A stretch of DNA of 13,944 nt from Halococcaceae archaeon (GCA_007129135.1 SKWB01000099.1:1-13944); one strand, 5' to 3'. Shown: positions 1 through 6,243, numbered from the stretch's first letter. Translations and numbers: made by a program. Notes: a model not told the origin generated them from the letters alone.

Positions 1-806
1 ACGTCGACTACGACGCGCTCGCAGAGCGCGCGGAGGCGTTCCAACCGGACGTGATCGTCTCCGGCTACTCCGCCTACCCCAGAGCGGTCGACTTCGAGCG
101 GATCCAGGAGGCCGCCGACGCCGTCGGCGCCTACCACCTGGCGGATATCGCCCACATCACGGGACTGGTCGCCGCGGGCGTCCACCCCTCGCCCGTCGGG
201 ATCGCCGACTTCGTCACCGGCTCCACGCACAAGACGATCCGAGCGGGTCGGGGCGGCATCGTCATGTGCGACGAGGAGTACGCCGACGCCGTCGACGCGG
301 CGGTCTTCCCCGGTGCGCAGGGCGGGCCGTTGATGCACAACGTCGCAGGCAAGGCCGTCGGGTTCGAGGAGGCGCTCCAGCCGGAGTTCCGCGAGTACGC
401 CGAGGCAGTCGTCGCGAACGCGCGCGCGCTCGGCGAGTCGCTCGCCGAGCGCGGGTTCAAACTCGTCTCCGGCGGCACCGACACGCACCTGGTTCTGGTC
501 GACCTCCGGGAGTCCCACCCGGAGGTCACGGGTGGCGAGGCCGAGGAGGCGCTCGAGTCCGTCGGGATCGTCCTGAACAAGAACACCGTCCCCGCCGAGA
601 GCCGAAGCCCGTTCAACCCGAGCGGGATCCGGGCGGGCACCGCGGCGCTCACCTCCCGCGGCTTCGACGAGGCGGACCACCGCGTGGTCGGGGAGCTGAT
701 CGGTCGCGTGATCGAGAACCTCGACGACGAGTCGGTCCACGAGGAGGTCGCGAGCGACGTCGATGCGCTCTGTGCGGCGAACCCGCTCTACGAGTCCTCC
801 TCGTAG
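1..806 (+). CDS. glyA: Serine hydroxymethyltransferase, C-terminal part (5' end outside window)
   Basis: PLP enzyme that interconverts serine and glycine while passing a one-carbon unit to or from a tetrahydrofolate-type carrier in the cytoplasm. The frame is open from base 3, so this is the last 267 residues of a protein usually a little over 400. The PLP aspartate is in the block ADIAHITGLVAAG (bases 141-179) and the Schiff-base lysine is the Lys of STHKTIRAGRGG (codon 231-233). Bacterial enzymes read TTHKTLRGPRGG here, so the loop is an archaeal-looking variant with the lysine and both arginines kept. The C-terminal block NKNTVP...PSGIRAGTAALTSRG is the usual SHMT domain that binds substrate carboxylate. 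The stop overlaps by 19 bp the end of the convergent membrane-protein gene. Family assignment is firm; no regulation is visible because the 5' end is missing. Confidence 0.95.
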   Translation, partial: VDYDALAERAEAFQPDVIVSGYSAYPRAVDFERIQEAADAVGAYHLADIAHITGLVAAGVHPSPVGIADFVTGSTHKTIRAGRGGIVMCDEEYADAVDAAVFPGAQGGPLMHNVAGKAVGFEEALQPEFREYAEAVVANARALGESLAERGFKLVSGGTDTHLVLVDLRESHPEVTGGEAEEALESVGIVLNKNTVPAESRSPFNPSGIRAGTAALTSRGFDEADHRVVGELIGRVIENLDDESVHEEVASDVDALCAANPLYESSS

Positions 807-1330
807 CCGTACTCCTCGTCGGGATCGCTCACGCCCTCCGTTCTTGAGCCGACCCAGGCACCGAGCGCGAGGCCGTAGACGAGGTGGGCGGCGTGGAAGA
901 GCGCGAGTTCGTCGGGATCGAGTTCGATCTCCAAGAGCGTCTTCAGCATGACCTGCGATCCGAACGCCGAGAGCCCCATCCCGAACACCGAGCCCCAGAC
1001 CAGCCCGCGCTGTTCGGGCTCGATCGAGCGTTCGGCGGTGAGCAGCGAGAACAGCACGCCGAAGGCCGCTCCAGCCCCGATTCCGTAGCCGGCGTGGAGG
1101 AACAGGCCGATCAGGGGGTAGTCCTCCGGCTCTCCGTCCCCCACGTACCGCGCCCAGAAGTTCGCCGACGGCGGCAGCGAACGGAGGAGGGGGAGCCGAA
1201 ACGCGGTCATGACGAACGTGGCGACGGCGCCGCCCTGGATCCCCCGGGCGATCGCCCCGGGGAGCGACGGCCTGCCGCCGGACTCGGCGTTCTCGTCGTT
1301 CGATCCGATCAACGGGACGTACTCGGTCAT
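788..1330 (-). CDS. Four-helix membrane protein of unknown function
   Basis: A 180-residue protein with four hydrophobic segments at about residues 25-45, 71-97, 108-130 and 142-161. It has a polar N terminus and an acidic C-terminal tail (SDPDEEYGYEEDS). Gly and Ala are frequent inside the helices, and a conserved-looking LFHAAHLVYG segment precedes the last helix. The general architecture recalls small DUF1440/YagU-like or DUF6789-like membrane proteins, but I cannot assign it. The ATG at 1330 is supported by an AT-rich element 27 nt upstream, which implies a leaderless message. It is convergent with glyA and shares its last 19 bp. No active-site motif is visible. Confidence 0.8.
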   Translation of the reverse strand: MTEYVPLIGSNDENAESGGRPSLPGAIARGIQGGAVATFVMTAFRLPLLRSLPPSANFWARYVGDGEPEDYPLIGLFLHAGYGIGAGAAFGVLFSLLTAERSIEPEQRGLVWGSVFGMGLSAFGSQVMLKTLLEIELDPDELALFHAAHLVYGLALGAWVGSRTEGVSDPDEEYGYEEDS

Positions 1331-1350
1331 CGTCGCCCGTTTTCCCGTCG

Positions 1351-1362
1351 GACACTTAACTC
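1351..1362 (-). promoter_or_regulatory. Probable TATA element of the 788-1330 membrane protein gene
   Basis: On the minus strand the sequence reads gagttaagtgtc, centred about 27 nt upstream of the ATG at 1330. This is the spacing expected for a leaderless haloarchaeal transcript. Judged by eye only. Confidence 0.45.
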
Positions 1363-1411
1363 CGCACCCGGCAGCGCGTTCCCGTGGCCGATCGGCGGAG
1401 GGGACGGCGGG

Positions 1412-2143
1412 CTACCCGAGACGATCGAGTCGCTGATCGGCACGCAGGAGCGCGGTCTCGTCCGCCTCTGTCAGATACCGCGTGAGGTCCCGGACCGCCT
1501 CGACGAGTCGGTCGCCGGTCGCCGGATCGACCTCGCCGTCGAGCGCCTCGATCCGGCGACGGTGATCGCCGATACGGCCGAGGTGCTCTTCGACCTCCGG
1601 CGGCCCCTCCTGCTCGTCGATCCACTGGCGGAGGTCGCGACGGAACGCCTCTATCGCGCTCGCGCTCGCGAGCCCACGTGCGTAGTGCATCGACACCGGT
1701 ACGTCCTCCGCGGACGGCCGTTCGCCACGGTCGGCACCCCGGACCAACGAGAGGAGGTAGAGCTCCTCCGCGTCCTCGGCACCCGAGAACCGATCCGGCC
1801 TGATCGAACGGCCGTAGCCCTCGATCGCGTACCGAAGCTCCATCGCCGCGAGGTAGGTCTCGTCGAGCGGGAGCAACCGTCCCGAGTCGACGAAGCCGCG
1901 GGCGGTCGTGTACGCGCGACATCGCCGGACGGTCTCGTCCGCGACCTCCTCGACCGAACCCTCGGCGAGTCGCGCCCTGATCGGGTCGAGGTCGAACGTC
2001 GCGACCCCGTCGGTGTGGAGGCGACGCTCGTCGATCCCGCTGCTCCGCATCCCCCCGCAGGACGGGCAGGTGATCTGGCCCGTCTCGTAGTAGGACCACC
2101 GTTCGCCGCAGTCGCCACACTCGCGATGGCCTCTGACCTTCAT
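1412..2143 (-). CDS. Zinc-ribbon protein with helical C-terminal region, function unknown
   Basis: A 243-residue protein. The open frame extends to 2260, but I place the start at the ATG at 2143: the extra upstream residues are Arg/Pro-rich and look untranslated, and a T-rich element lies 27 nt upstream of 2143. The N terminus carries CGDC (C9, C12) and CPSC (C26, C29), a four-cysteine zinc ribbon. The remainder (about 45-243) is charged and mostly helical without transmembrane segments, for example RQWIDEQEGPPEVEEHLGRI. A zinc ribbon suggests nucleic-acid or protein binding. It resembles a conserved haloarchaeal family (possibly the one catalogued as DUF7117), but that is recollection rather than a search. 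It runs in the same direction as the downstream membrane protein, 81 bp away, which has its own TATA-like element, so they are probably separate units. Confidence 0.8.
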   Translation of the reverse strand: MKVRGHRECGDCGERWSYYETGQITCPSCGGMRSSGIDERRLHTDGVATFDLDPIRARLAEGSVEEVADETVRRCRAYTTARGFVDSGRLLPLDETYLAAMELRYAIEGYGRSIRPDRFSGAEDAEELYLLSLVRGADRGERPSAEDVPVSMHYARGLASASAIEAFRRDLRQWIDEQEGPPEVEEHLGRIGDHRRRIEALDGEVDPATGDRLVEAVRDLTRYLTEADETALLRADQRLDRLG

Positions 2144-2165
2144 ACACTCCGATGGGCCGGCGGGG

Positions 2166-2174
2166 GGAAAAACC
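2166..2174 (-). promoter_or_regulatory. Probable TATA element of the zinc-ribbon gene
   Basis: A run of five T on the minus strand (ggtttttcc), centred 27 nt before the ATG at 2143, in otherwise very GC-rich DNA. This supports a leaderless start at 2143 rather than the upstream in-frame codon at 2260. Confidence 0.5.
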
Positions 2175-2520
2175 CGCCCGACCGGTGTGATCCCTCCGGG
2201 ATGGTCCCAGCGTTCGGGTACGTATCGAGCACCCGATCTCCTGGCCGAGACGGTCCCCACCGACCCCGCCGGGGGAGAACGACGCCGACGGACCGGTCCG
2301 CGTCTCGCTCTGGACGTGAACGAACCCTCGTGTGGGTGGGCGCGCTCGCTCCGCTACGAAGCCCTCGAGAGGGATCGTTCGATCGACGGAGGCAGGTGGT
2401 ACTCCGGCACCTCTCGGGCATCCGGCGCTCGCGCGCGCAAGTGAACCCTCGGGCCTCGACCGGACGGAAACCCGGGCCTCGGGCCCCGGATTGATCACGC
2501 TCGGGATCGTACCCGTTGCC
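2175..2520. other. Gene-free GC-rich stretch
   Basis: No convincing gene on either strand. The open frames here translate to Arg/Ser/Pro-rich sequence unlike the acidic proteins of this genome. The right end (2449-2487) holds a short imperfect repeat of gggcctcg and a GC-rich self-complementary patch. A weak AT-richer spot (ggattgatc, about 2486-2494) sits near the distance expected for a promoter of the small gene at 2521. Confidence 0.5.
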
Positions 2521-2667
2521 ATGCGCGACGAGGCGGAGATCAGAGAGCAGTACGAGTACCTCGCGGAGCAGCTAGAGAGCGACGAGATGCGTCACGAGGG
2601 GGTGAGACAGATGTTCACGTACTACAAACGGGCGCTCGGCTGGACGCTGGAGGAGGAACAGATCTGA
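2521..2667 (+). CDS. Small acidic protein of 48 residues, function unknown
   Basis: A 48-residue protein beginning MRDEAEIREQYEYLAEQL and ending GWTLEEEQI. It is strongly acidic and predicted largely helical, with no transmembrane segment or cysteine. Codon use (G/C third positions, Glu-rich) fits its neighbours. The open frame continues upstream, but the residues before the ATG at 2521 are Arg/Ala/Pro-rich and look like shadow translation, so the ATG is the likely start. It resembles conserved small haloarchaeal proteins of unknown role. It lies 13 bp upstream of a TATA-like element belonging to the structured block that follows, so it probably is not in an operon with the PadR gene. Confidence 0.65.
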   Translation: MRDEAEIREQYEYLAEQLESDEMRHEGVRQMFTYYKRALGWTLEEEQI

Positions 2668-2678
2668 ACGGACGCCGG

Positions 2679-2691
2679 TACATTTATGTGG
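2679..2691 (+). promoter_or_regulatory. TATA-like element in front of the two-hairpin block
   Basis: The sequence tacatttatgtgg is clearly AT-rich against its background. Its centre at about 2685 predicts a transcription start near 2711, one base before the first hairpin arm at 2712. It could drive a non-coding RNA or a long leader of the PadR gene. Confidence 0.5.
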
Positions 2692-2710
2692 GATGCACGT
2701 CACTGTGTAG

Positions 2711-2825
2711 TTGACGCTTCGCTTTGGAGGGCCGAAGCGTCAGCGGGGACCAATTCAGGGCGGCAAGCAATCACGCGGGACTCTTTTGCCCCGCGTGCGT
2801 TGCTTCCATTTGCGTGCAAAACGAG
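2711..2825 (+). ncRNA. Candidate structured RNA: two strong hairpins upstream of the PadR gene
   Basis: Hairpin 1 pairs 2712-2721 (tgacgcttcg) perfectly with 2733-2742 around an 11-nt loop. Hairpin 2 spans 2765-2805: six pairs (aagcaa with ttgctt), a 1x2 internal loop, then eight pairs (cacgcggg with cccgcgtg) around a 10-nt loop containing tttt. The block has lower GC than its surroundings. Its frames translate into Cys/Arg/Ser-rich peptides unlike haloarchaeal proteins, so I regard it as non-coding. It matches no RNA family I can recognise: the SRP, RNase P and C/D-box hallmarks I looked for are absent. The 3' end is a guess. Alternatives are a structured 5' leader of the PadR mRNA, or operator sites that merely look like hairpins. 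Confidence 0.4.
2809..2820. promoter_or_regulatory. Short palindrome upstream of the PadR gene, possible operator
   Basis: TTTGC-GT-GCAAA is a two-fold symmetric site with perfect 5-bp arms, about 45 bp upstream of the TATA element of the PadR gene. Dimeric winged-helix regulators commonly bind such sites and often regulate themselves. Binding here is inference only. Confidence 0.3.
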
Positions 2826-2859
2826 AGACCGAGCGACGCGTTCCTCTTCCGTTCTCCGG

Positions 2860-2871
2860 CATACTTATCAG
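2860..2871 (+). promoter_or_regulatory. Probable TATA element of the PadR-type regulator gene
   Basis: The sequence catacttatcag is centred about 40 nt upstream of the ATG at 2906. It predicts transcription from about 2892 and a leader of roughly 14 nt containing a G-rich stretch (ctggggatccggg). This gene is therefore probably not leaderless, unlike most in the window. Confidence 0.5.
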
Positions 2872-2905
2872 CCATGAGAGCAAACAGCACACCTGGGGAT
2901 CCGGG

Positions 2906-3193
2906 ATGTATGACTTAACGGGATTTCAGCGGGACTTGCTGTACGTGATCGCCGGTGAAGAGGAGCCACACGGCCTCGCCATCAAGGAGGAGCTCGAACG
3001 CTACTACGAGACCGAGGTCCACCACGGACGGCTCTATCCGAACCTGGATACGCTCGTCGAGAAGGGGCTGGTCGAGAAGGGCGAACGCGACCGGCGGACG
3101 AACTTCTACCGACTCACCGGGCGCGGCCATCGGGAGATAGAGGCCAGACGGGAGTGGGAGGCGCAGTACCTCCCCGGCCTGACGGCGGAGTAA
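2906..3193 (+). CDS. PadR-family winged-helix transcriptional regulator
   Basis: A 95-residue DNA-binding protein consisting almost entirely of one winged helix. It opens MYDLTGFQRDLLYVIAG, continues through the recognition-helix region HHGRLYPNLDTLVEKGLVEK and the wing DRRTNFYRLTGRGHREIEAR, then a short C-terminal helix that in this family usually mediates dimerisation. The pattern is the PadR family in its short haloarchaeal form, which includes proteins resembling the oxidative-stress regulator RosR of Halobacterium salinarum. I do not claim orthology. The frame is open to 2711, but the ATG at 2906 fits the TATA element and the family N terminus; residues upstream are Arg/Cys-rich. It has an unusually long, structured upstream region for this compact genome and could be autoregulated. 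The inducing signal and targets are unknown. Confidence 0.88.
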   Translation: MYDLTGFQRDLLYVIAGEEEPHGLAIKEELERYYETEVHHGRLYPNLDTLVEKGLVEKGERDRRTNFYRLTGRGHREIEARREWEAQYLPGLTAE

Positions 3194-3206
3194 GCTTTGC
3201 CGTAAG

Positions 3207-3221
3207 GACGAATCTTTTAAC
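3207..3221 (+). promoter_or_regulatory. BRE/TATA promoter of the class III aminotransferase gene
   Basis: The sequence ggacgaatcttttaac, with a TATA centre near 3217, predicts transcription starting at about 3243. That is directly at the GTG-ATG pair (3243/3246), so the message is leaderless. It is one of the clearest promoters in the window. Confidence 0.6.
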
Positions 3222-3245
3222 CCGACACCCTGCGAACGCCGGGTG

Positions 3246-4583
3246 ATGACGCTGGAACGCGACACTGCGGAGCCGGACGTCCGGTCGATGCCGGGCGAGC
3301 GCGCGAGCGAGTGGGCGGCCCACCACCGGGAGGCCGCCGCGACGAGCACCTACGTCTACGACTTCGTCTGGGACGTCACCGCCGGCGCGGAGGGCCCTTT
3401 CTGCACCGATATCGACGGAAACGTCCTGCTGGACTTCACGAGCCACGTCGCCGCCGCCCCGCTCGGCTACAACAACCCGAAGCTCATTGACCGGGCGGGG
3501 GAGTTCGACCTGATCGACCCGCTGAAGATCGCCGGCCAGGACTTCTACGTCGGCACCCCCGAGGGACCCGAAGCGACCTCGGTTCCGGGACCCACCCAGC
3601 TCCAGGACCGACTCGTCGAACTGACGAGCCACTACGGGATGGACACGGTCTTCCTCTCGAACTCCGGTGCCGAAGCCGTCGAGAACGCGATCAAGATCTG
3701 CTACGACCACACCGGCGGCCACCGCGGGATCACCTTCCAGGGCGGCTTTCACGGGCGGACGCTCGGCGCACTCTCGCTCAACCGTTCGAAGGCGGTCCAC
3801 AGACGGGGCTACCCCGAGATCCCCGGGATCACCGCGGTCCCGTACTGCGACGACAGCGGCTGCACCCCCGAGAGCTGTTCCTGTGGCTTCTTCACCTCCA
3901 CGCCCACGGTGCGCGAGATGCTCTCTCCGAGCGGCAACCTCCCGCCGGAGGACGTCGCCTACCTGATCGTCGAGCCGATCCAGGGCGAAGGCGGCTACCG
4001 GTTCCCGAGCGAGGCGTTCATGGACGAGGTGAGCGACCTCTGTACGGAGCACGGGATCCCGCTGATCGCCGACGAGATCCAGACCGGCCTGGGTCGAACC
4101 GGCGAGATGTGGGGCTCCGATCACTACCCGATCGAACCCGACGTGATCACCGGCGCGAAGGGGCTTCGTGTCGGCGCGACCGTCGGCTCTTCGGACGTCT
4201 TCCCCGACGAGGAGGGCCGGATCTCCTCGACGTGGGGCGCGGGCGACGTGATCTCCTCGCTCTACGGCGTGCTCACGCTCGACGCGATCGTCGAGTACGA
4301 CCTGATGCAGAACGCGATCTCCCGTGGCGAGCAGACGATCGACCTGCTCTCCGACGCCGAACCCGAGTCGGTGGTCGATCTCAGGGGGAAAGGGCTGATG
4401 CTCGCCGTGGAGTTCGACACGAAGGCGAACCGCGACGCCGTGGTCGAGGCAGCGATGCACCGTGGTCTGCTCACGCTCGCCTGTGGCTACAAGACGCTCA
4501 GGCTGCTCCCGCCGCTCGACGTCACCGAGCGAGAGATCGGGATCGGCGTCGACCTCCTCCTCGAGGCGATCGAGGACGTCTGA
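3246..4583 (+). CDS. Class III aminotransferase (4-aminobutyrate/ornithine aminotransferase-like)
   Basis: A 445-residue cytoplasmic PLP enzyme of the omega-amino-acid aminotransferase family, which moves amino groups from substrates such as GABA, ornithine or acetylornithine to 2-oxoglutarate. Landmarks are the PLP-phosphate loop SNSGAEAVENAIK (138-150), FHGRTLGALS (168-177), the PLP-nitrogen aspartate in ADEIQTGLGRTG (D276) and the Schiff-base lysine in TGAKGLRVGAT (K305). An in-frame GTG lies one codon before the ATG; I prefer the ATG. An unusual feature is a cysteine cluster C201-x4-C206-x4-C211-x-C213 between the PLP-phosphate loop and the catalytic aspartate, which could bind a metal or redox centre. 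The exact substrate cannot be read from sequence. A GNAT gene follows 45 bp downstream with its own T-rich element, so co-transcription is uncertain. Confidence 0.9.
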   Translation: MTLERDTAEPDVRSMPGERASEWAAHHREAAATSTYVYDFVWDVTAGAEGPFCTDIDGNVLLDFTSHVAAAPLGYNNPKLIDRAGEFDLIDPLKIAGQDFYVGTPEGPEATSVPGPTQLQDRLVELTSHYGMDTVFLSNSGAEAVENAIKICYDHTGGHRGITFQGGFHGRTLGALSLNRSKAVHRRGYPEIPGITAVPYCDDSGCTPESCSCGFFTSTPTVREMLSPSGNLPPEDVAYLIVEPIQGEGGYRFPSEAFMDEVSDLCTEHGIPLIADEIQTGLGRTGEMWGSDHYPIEPDVITGAKGLRVGATVGSSDVFPDEEGRISSTWGAGDVISSLYGVLTLDAIVEYDLMQNAISRGEQTIDLLSDAEPESVVDLRGKGLMLAVEFDTKANRDAVVEAAMHRGLLTLACGYKTLRLLPPLDVTEREIGIGVDLLLEAIEDV

Positions 4584-4593
4584 TCCGTCGGGC

Positions 4594-4606
4594 AACCCTT
4601 TTTGCC
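4594..4606 (+). promoter_or_regulatory. T-rich element before the GNAT gene (promoter and/or terminator)
   Basis: The sequence aaccctttttgcc contains five T and is centred about 28 nt upstream of the ATG at 4629, the position of a leaderless TATA element. It also lies just after the aminotransferase stop, so it could equally terminate that transcript. Haloarchaeal termination often uses T runs. Confidence 0.4.
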
Positions 4607-4628
4607 GATCTGCTCCGAAACGGTAGCG

Positions 4629-5099
4629 ATGACGACCGTTCGCGAGGCGGGCGACGGGGACCGCCGAGCGATCGCCACGCTCCACGAGGCGTCGATCCAG
4701 GCGTTCGGACCGGAGGCCTACACCGGAGAGCAGGTCGAGGCGTGGGCGAGCGGGAAGGACCCAGAGGGCTATCCGATCGGCGAGGAGGGGTCGTATCTGG
4801 TCGTCGCCGAGCGCGAGGACGGTGTCGCCGGGTTCGGCCACCTGGTCGTTCCGGACAGGGAAGTCACCGCAGTCTACGTCGATCCGGACCACGCCCGCCG
4901 GGGCGTCGGAACGGCGATCCTCGAAGAACTGGCGTCGGAGGCGGACGACCGGGAGCTGGACGAGCTGTCGCTGGTCGCCTCACGGAACGCGGTCGGCTTC
5001 TACGAACGACGGGGGTGGGAGCGCGTCGAGAACCTGACTCACGAGACGACCGGCGGGATCGAACTGGAGTGCGTCGCGATGGAACGATCCCTCGACTGA
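4629..5099 (+). CDS. GNAT-family N-acetyltransferase
   Basis: A 156-residue enzyme of the GCN5-related acetyltransferase superfamily, which moves an acetyl group from acetyl-CoA to an amine on a small molecule or protein. The central motif A reads VTAVYVDPDHARRGVGTAIL (79-98), with the ARRGVGT loop that binds CoA pyrophosphate. The downstream SRNAVGFYERRGWERV is the typical motif B ending of soluble GNATs. It is a single domain of standard length without signal peptide or membrane segment. The frame is open to 4602, but nine extra residues (MPICSETVA) would contain the promoter element, so I start at 4629. The substrate is unknown and the neighbouring aminotransferase does not settle it. The family call is firm. 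Confidence 0.88.
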   Translation: MTTVREAGDGDRRAIATLHEASIQAFGPEAYTGEQVEAWASGKDPEGYPIGEEGSYLVVAEREDGVAGFGHLVVPDREVTAVYVDPDHARRGVGTAILEELASEADDRELDELSLVASRNAVGFYERRGWERVENLTHETTGGIELECVAMERSLD

Positions 5100-5115
5100 G
5101 CGGCGGGTGGTCTCA

Positions 5116-5139
5116 CGGCGCGGTCGCCCGACCGCGCCG
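5116..5139. terminator. GC-rich hairpin between convergent genes, possible terminator
   Basis: A perfect 9-bp inverted repeat (cggcgcggt with accgcgccg) around a 6-nt loop lies just after the GNAT stop and before the convergent small membrane-protein gene. A second, weaker inverted repeat (tagtcg with cgacta, 5162-5193) overlaps the stop of that gene. Archaea do not strictly need hairpins for termination, so the role is inferred from position. Confidence 0.4.
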
Positions 5140-5190
5140 CGAGCGGGGGTGCTGGCTCACTTAGTCGTCGGTTGGGGGGTTTGAGAGCGA

Positions 5191-5391
5191 CTACCAGTAC
5201 GGGTTCGCGAGCCAGCGTCGGCTCCGCGCGCCGAGGGCGACCGCACCGGCGAGCGCGACGAGGAGGAGGAGGGTCGTGACGAGCGAGGCAGCGACCCCCA
5301 CGGTCTCCGTCAGGAGGACGACGAGCGATCCGACGACGAAGACGGCGAGTCCTGCCGAGAGCGCGGCGAGGAGGGGGCGTCCTGGGTTCAT
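5191..5391 (-). CDS. Small two-helix membrane protein, function unknown
   Basis: A 66-residue protein starting MNPGRPLLAALSAG. Two hydrophobic helices (about residues 6-26 and 33-53) are joined by a short polar turn and followed by a basic and aromatic tail (RSRRWLANPYW). The frame is open to 5481, but the ATG at 5391 lies 26 nt after a good TATA-like element and the extra 30 residues look non-membrane and shadow-like. The gene is divergent from the CAP-domain protein and the two promoters lie about 20 bp apart, so they may be co-regulated. No motif suggests a function. Confidence 0.7.
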   Translation of the reverse strand: MNPGRPLLAALSAGLAVFVVGSLVVLLTETVGVAASLVTTLLLLVALAGAVALGARSRRWLANPYW

Positions 5392-5413
5392 AGTTGCGAG
5401 AGGCACCGGGGTG

Positions 5414-5446
5414 GCATAAGCGACCCTCTCCGGGTGTTTATGTTCG
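5414..5446. promoter_or_regulatory. Divergent promoter pair
   Basis: On the minus strand gcttatgc (5414-5421) sits 26 nt upstream of the ATG at 5391. On the plus strand gtgtttatgttcg (5434-5446) predicts a start near 5466 for the CAP-protein mRNA, leaving a leader of about 54 nt. Confidence 0.45.
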
Positions 5447-5519
5447 TTCGGCACCAACGTTGCCTCGTGAGGAGGGGCCATCGCGGCGGTCGGCGGGGAC
5501 GCAGACGGGAGCGAGGACG

Positions 5520-6227
5520 ATGATACGGTTCGTCGTCGGCCTGTTCGTGCGACTGATCGGAGCAGTGATCACCCTCGGGTTCGCCCTGTTCGTCGTCCTC
5601 GCGCTGCTGTTCACCGCGAGCGCGATGGGGTTCGTCGACACCGGCGACCTGCTGGACCGTGGTCCGATGGGGGACCTCGCACCCGGCGACGACTCCGACG
5701 TGGAGGTCGCCTGGGACGTCCCCTTCGCCCCCGGCAGCGAGCCACCGTCGGAGCCGCATCCCGGTGACCCGGGCGCGTCGAGCGGGGGCCAGGGCGACGA
5801 CCGCCTCGACTCGGCGGCGATCGAGCGCGCGGTCCACGACCAAACGAACGAGGTGAGAGGGGAACACGAGATCGGCTCCGTCGACCACGACGACCGTATC
5901 GCCAACGTCTCGCGCGCGCACAGCGCCGACATGAACGAGCGGGAGTACTTCGACCACGTCGACCCCGACGGCGAGACGCCGGGCGACCGGATGAGCGACT
6001 TCTTCCCGGGCCACTGTCGCGCCGTCGGCGAGAACCTCGCGATGATATCGACGACGCCGGGCGACGACGTCGACAGCGCGGCCGACCGGGTCGTCGAGGG
6101 GTGGATGAACTCGCCGAGCCACCGGGAGAACCTGCTGACCGAGGAGTGGGACAGCCAGGGGATCGGCGTCTACGTCACCGACGACGGTCGGGTCTACGCC
6201 ACCCAGAAGTTCTGTGACGTGCGCTGA
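5520..6227 (+). CDS. Membrane-anchored CAP/SCP-domain protein
   Basis: A 235-residue protein. An N-terminal hydrophobic helix (about residues 4-36) acts as a membrane anchor or uncleaved signal. An acidic, Pro/Gly/Ser-rich linker follows (about 40-98), then a CAP domain (about 100-233) like bacterial YkwD proteins. CAP landmarks are RAHSADMNEREYFDHVDPDG (H134, H146), VGENLA (E171) and WMNSPSHRENLL (H201), matching the family's His/Glu cluster. C166 and C232 are the only cysteines and could form a disulfide, consistent with an extracytoplasmic domain. The frame is open to 5394, but the ATG at 5520 directly precedes the hydrophobic helix. CAP proteins are secreted or surface-exposed, with roles ranging from lipid binding to proteolysis; the role here is unknown. 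A faint gcgagg lies just upstream. Confidence 0.88.
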   Translation: MIRFVVGLFVRLIGAVITLGFALFVVLALLFTASAMGFVDTGDLLDRGPMGDLAPGDDSDVEVAWDVPFAPGSEPPSEPHPGDPGASSGGQGDDRLDSAAIERAVHDQTNEVRGEHEIGSVDHDDRIANVSRAHSADMNEREYFDHVDPDGETPGDRMSDFFPGHCRAVGENLAMISTTPGDDVDSAADRVVEGWMNSPSHRENLLTEEWDSQGIGVYVTDDGRVYATQKFCDVR

Positions 6228-6231
6228 TCGC

Positions 6232-6243
6232 CGGCTTTAGGGC
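6232..6243 (+). promoter_or_regulatory. Probable TATA element of the DUF2064-like gene
   Basis: The sequence cggctttagggc is centred about 28 nt upstream of the ATG at 6266, within the 38-bp gap after the CAP gene. It fits a leaderless start. Confidence 0.45.

Noticed and set aside
884-2494. 536-residue plus-strand open frame
   Set aside because: It is antisense to the membrane-protein and zinc-ribbon genes. Its composition is Arg/Pro/Val-rich with no recognisable domain, as expected of a shadow in GC-rich coding DNA.
2712-2805. A CRISPR array or insertion-sequence end
   Set aside because: The two hairpins differ in sequence, there is no regularly spaced repeat, no transposase frame and no flanking target-site duplication that I can see.
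2686-2918. Short plus-strand open frames of about 60 residues over the hairpin block
   Set aside because: The products are Cys/Arg/Ser-rich and not acidic, unlike proteins of this genome, and they run across the hairpins and the PadR promoter.
3114-4892. 592-residue minus-strand open frame
   Set aside because: It covers the class III aminotransferase, which has every family motif on the plus strand. The antisense product is low-complexity Arg/Val/Asp-rich sequence.
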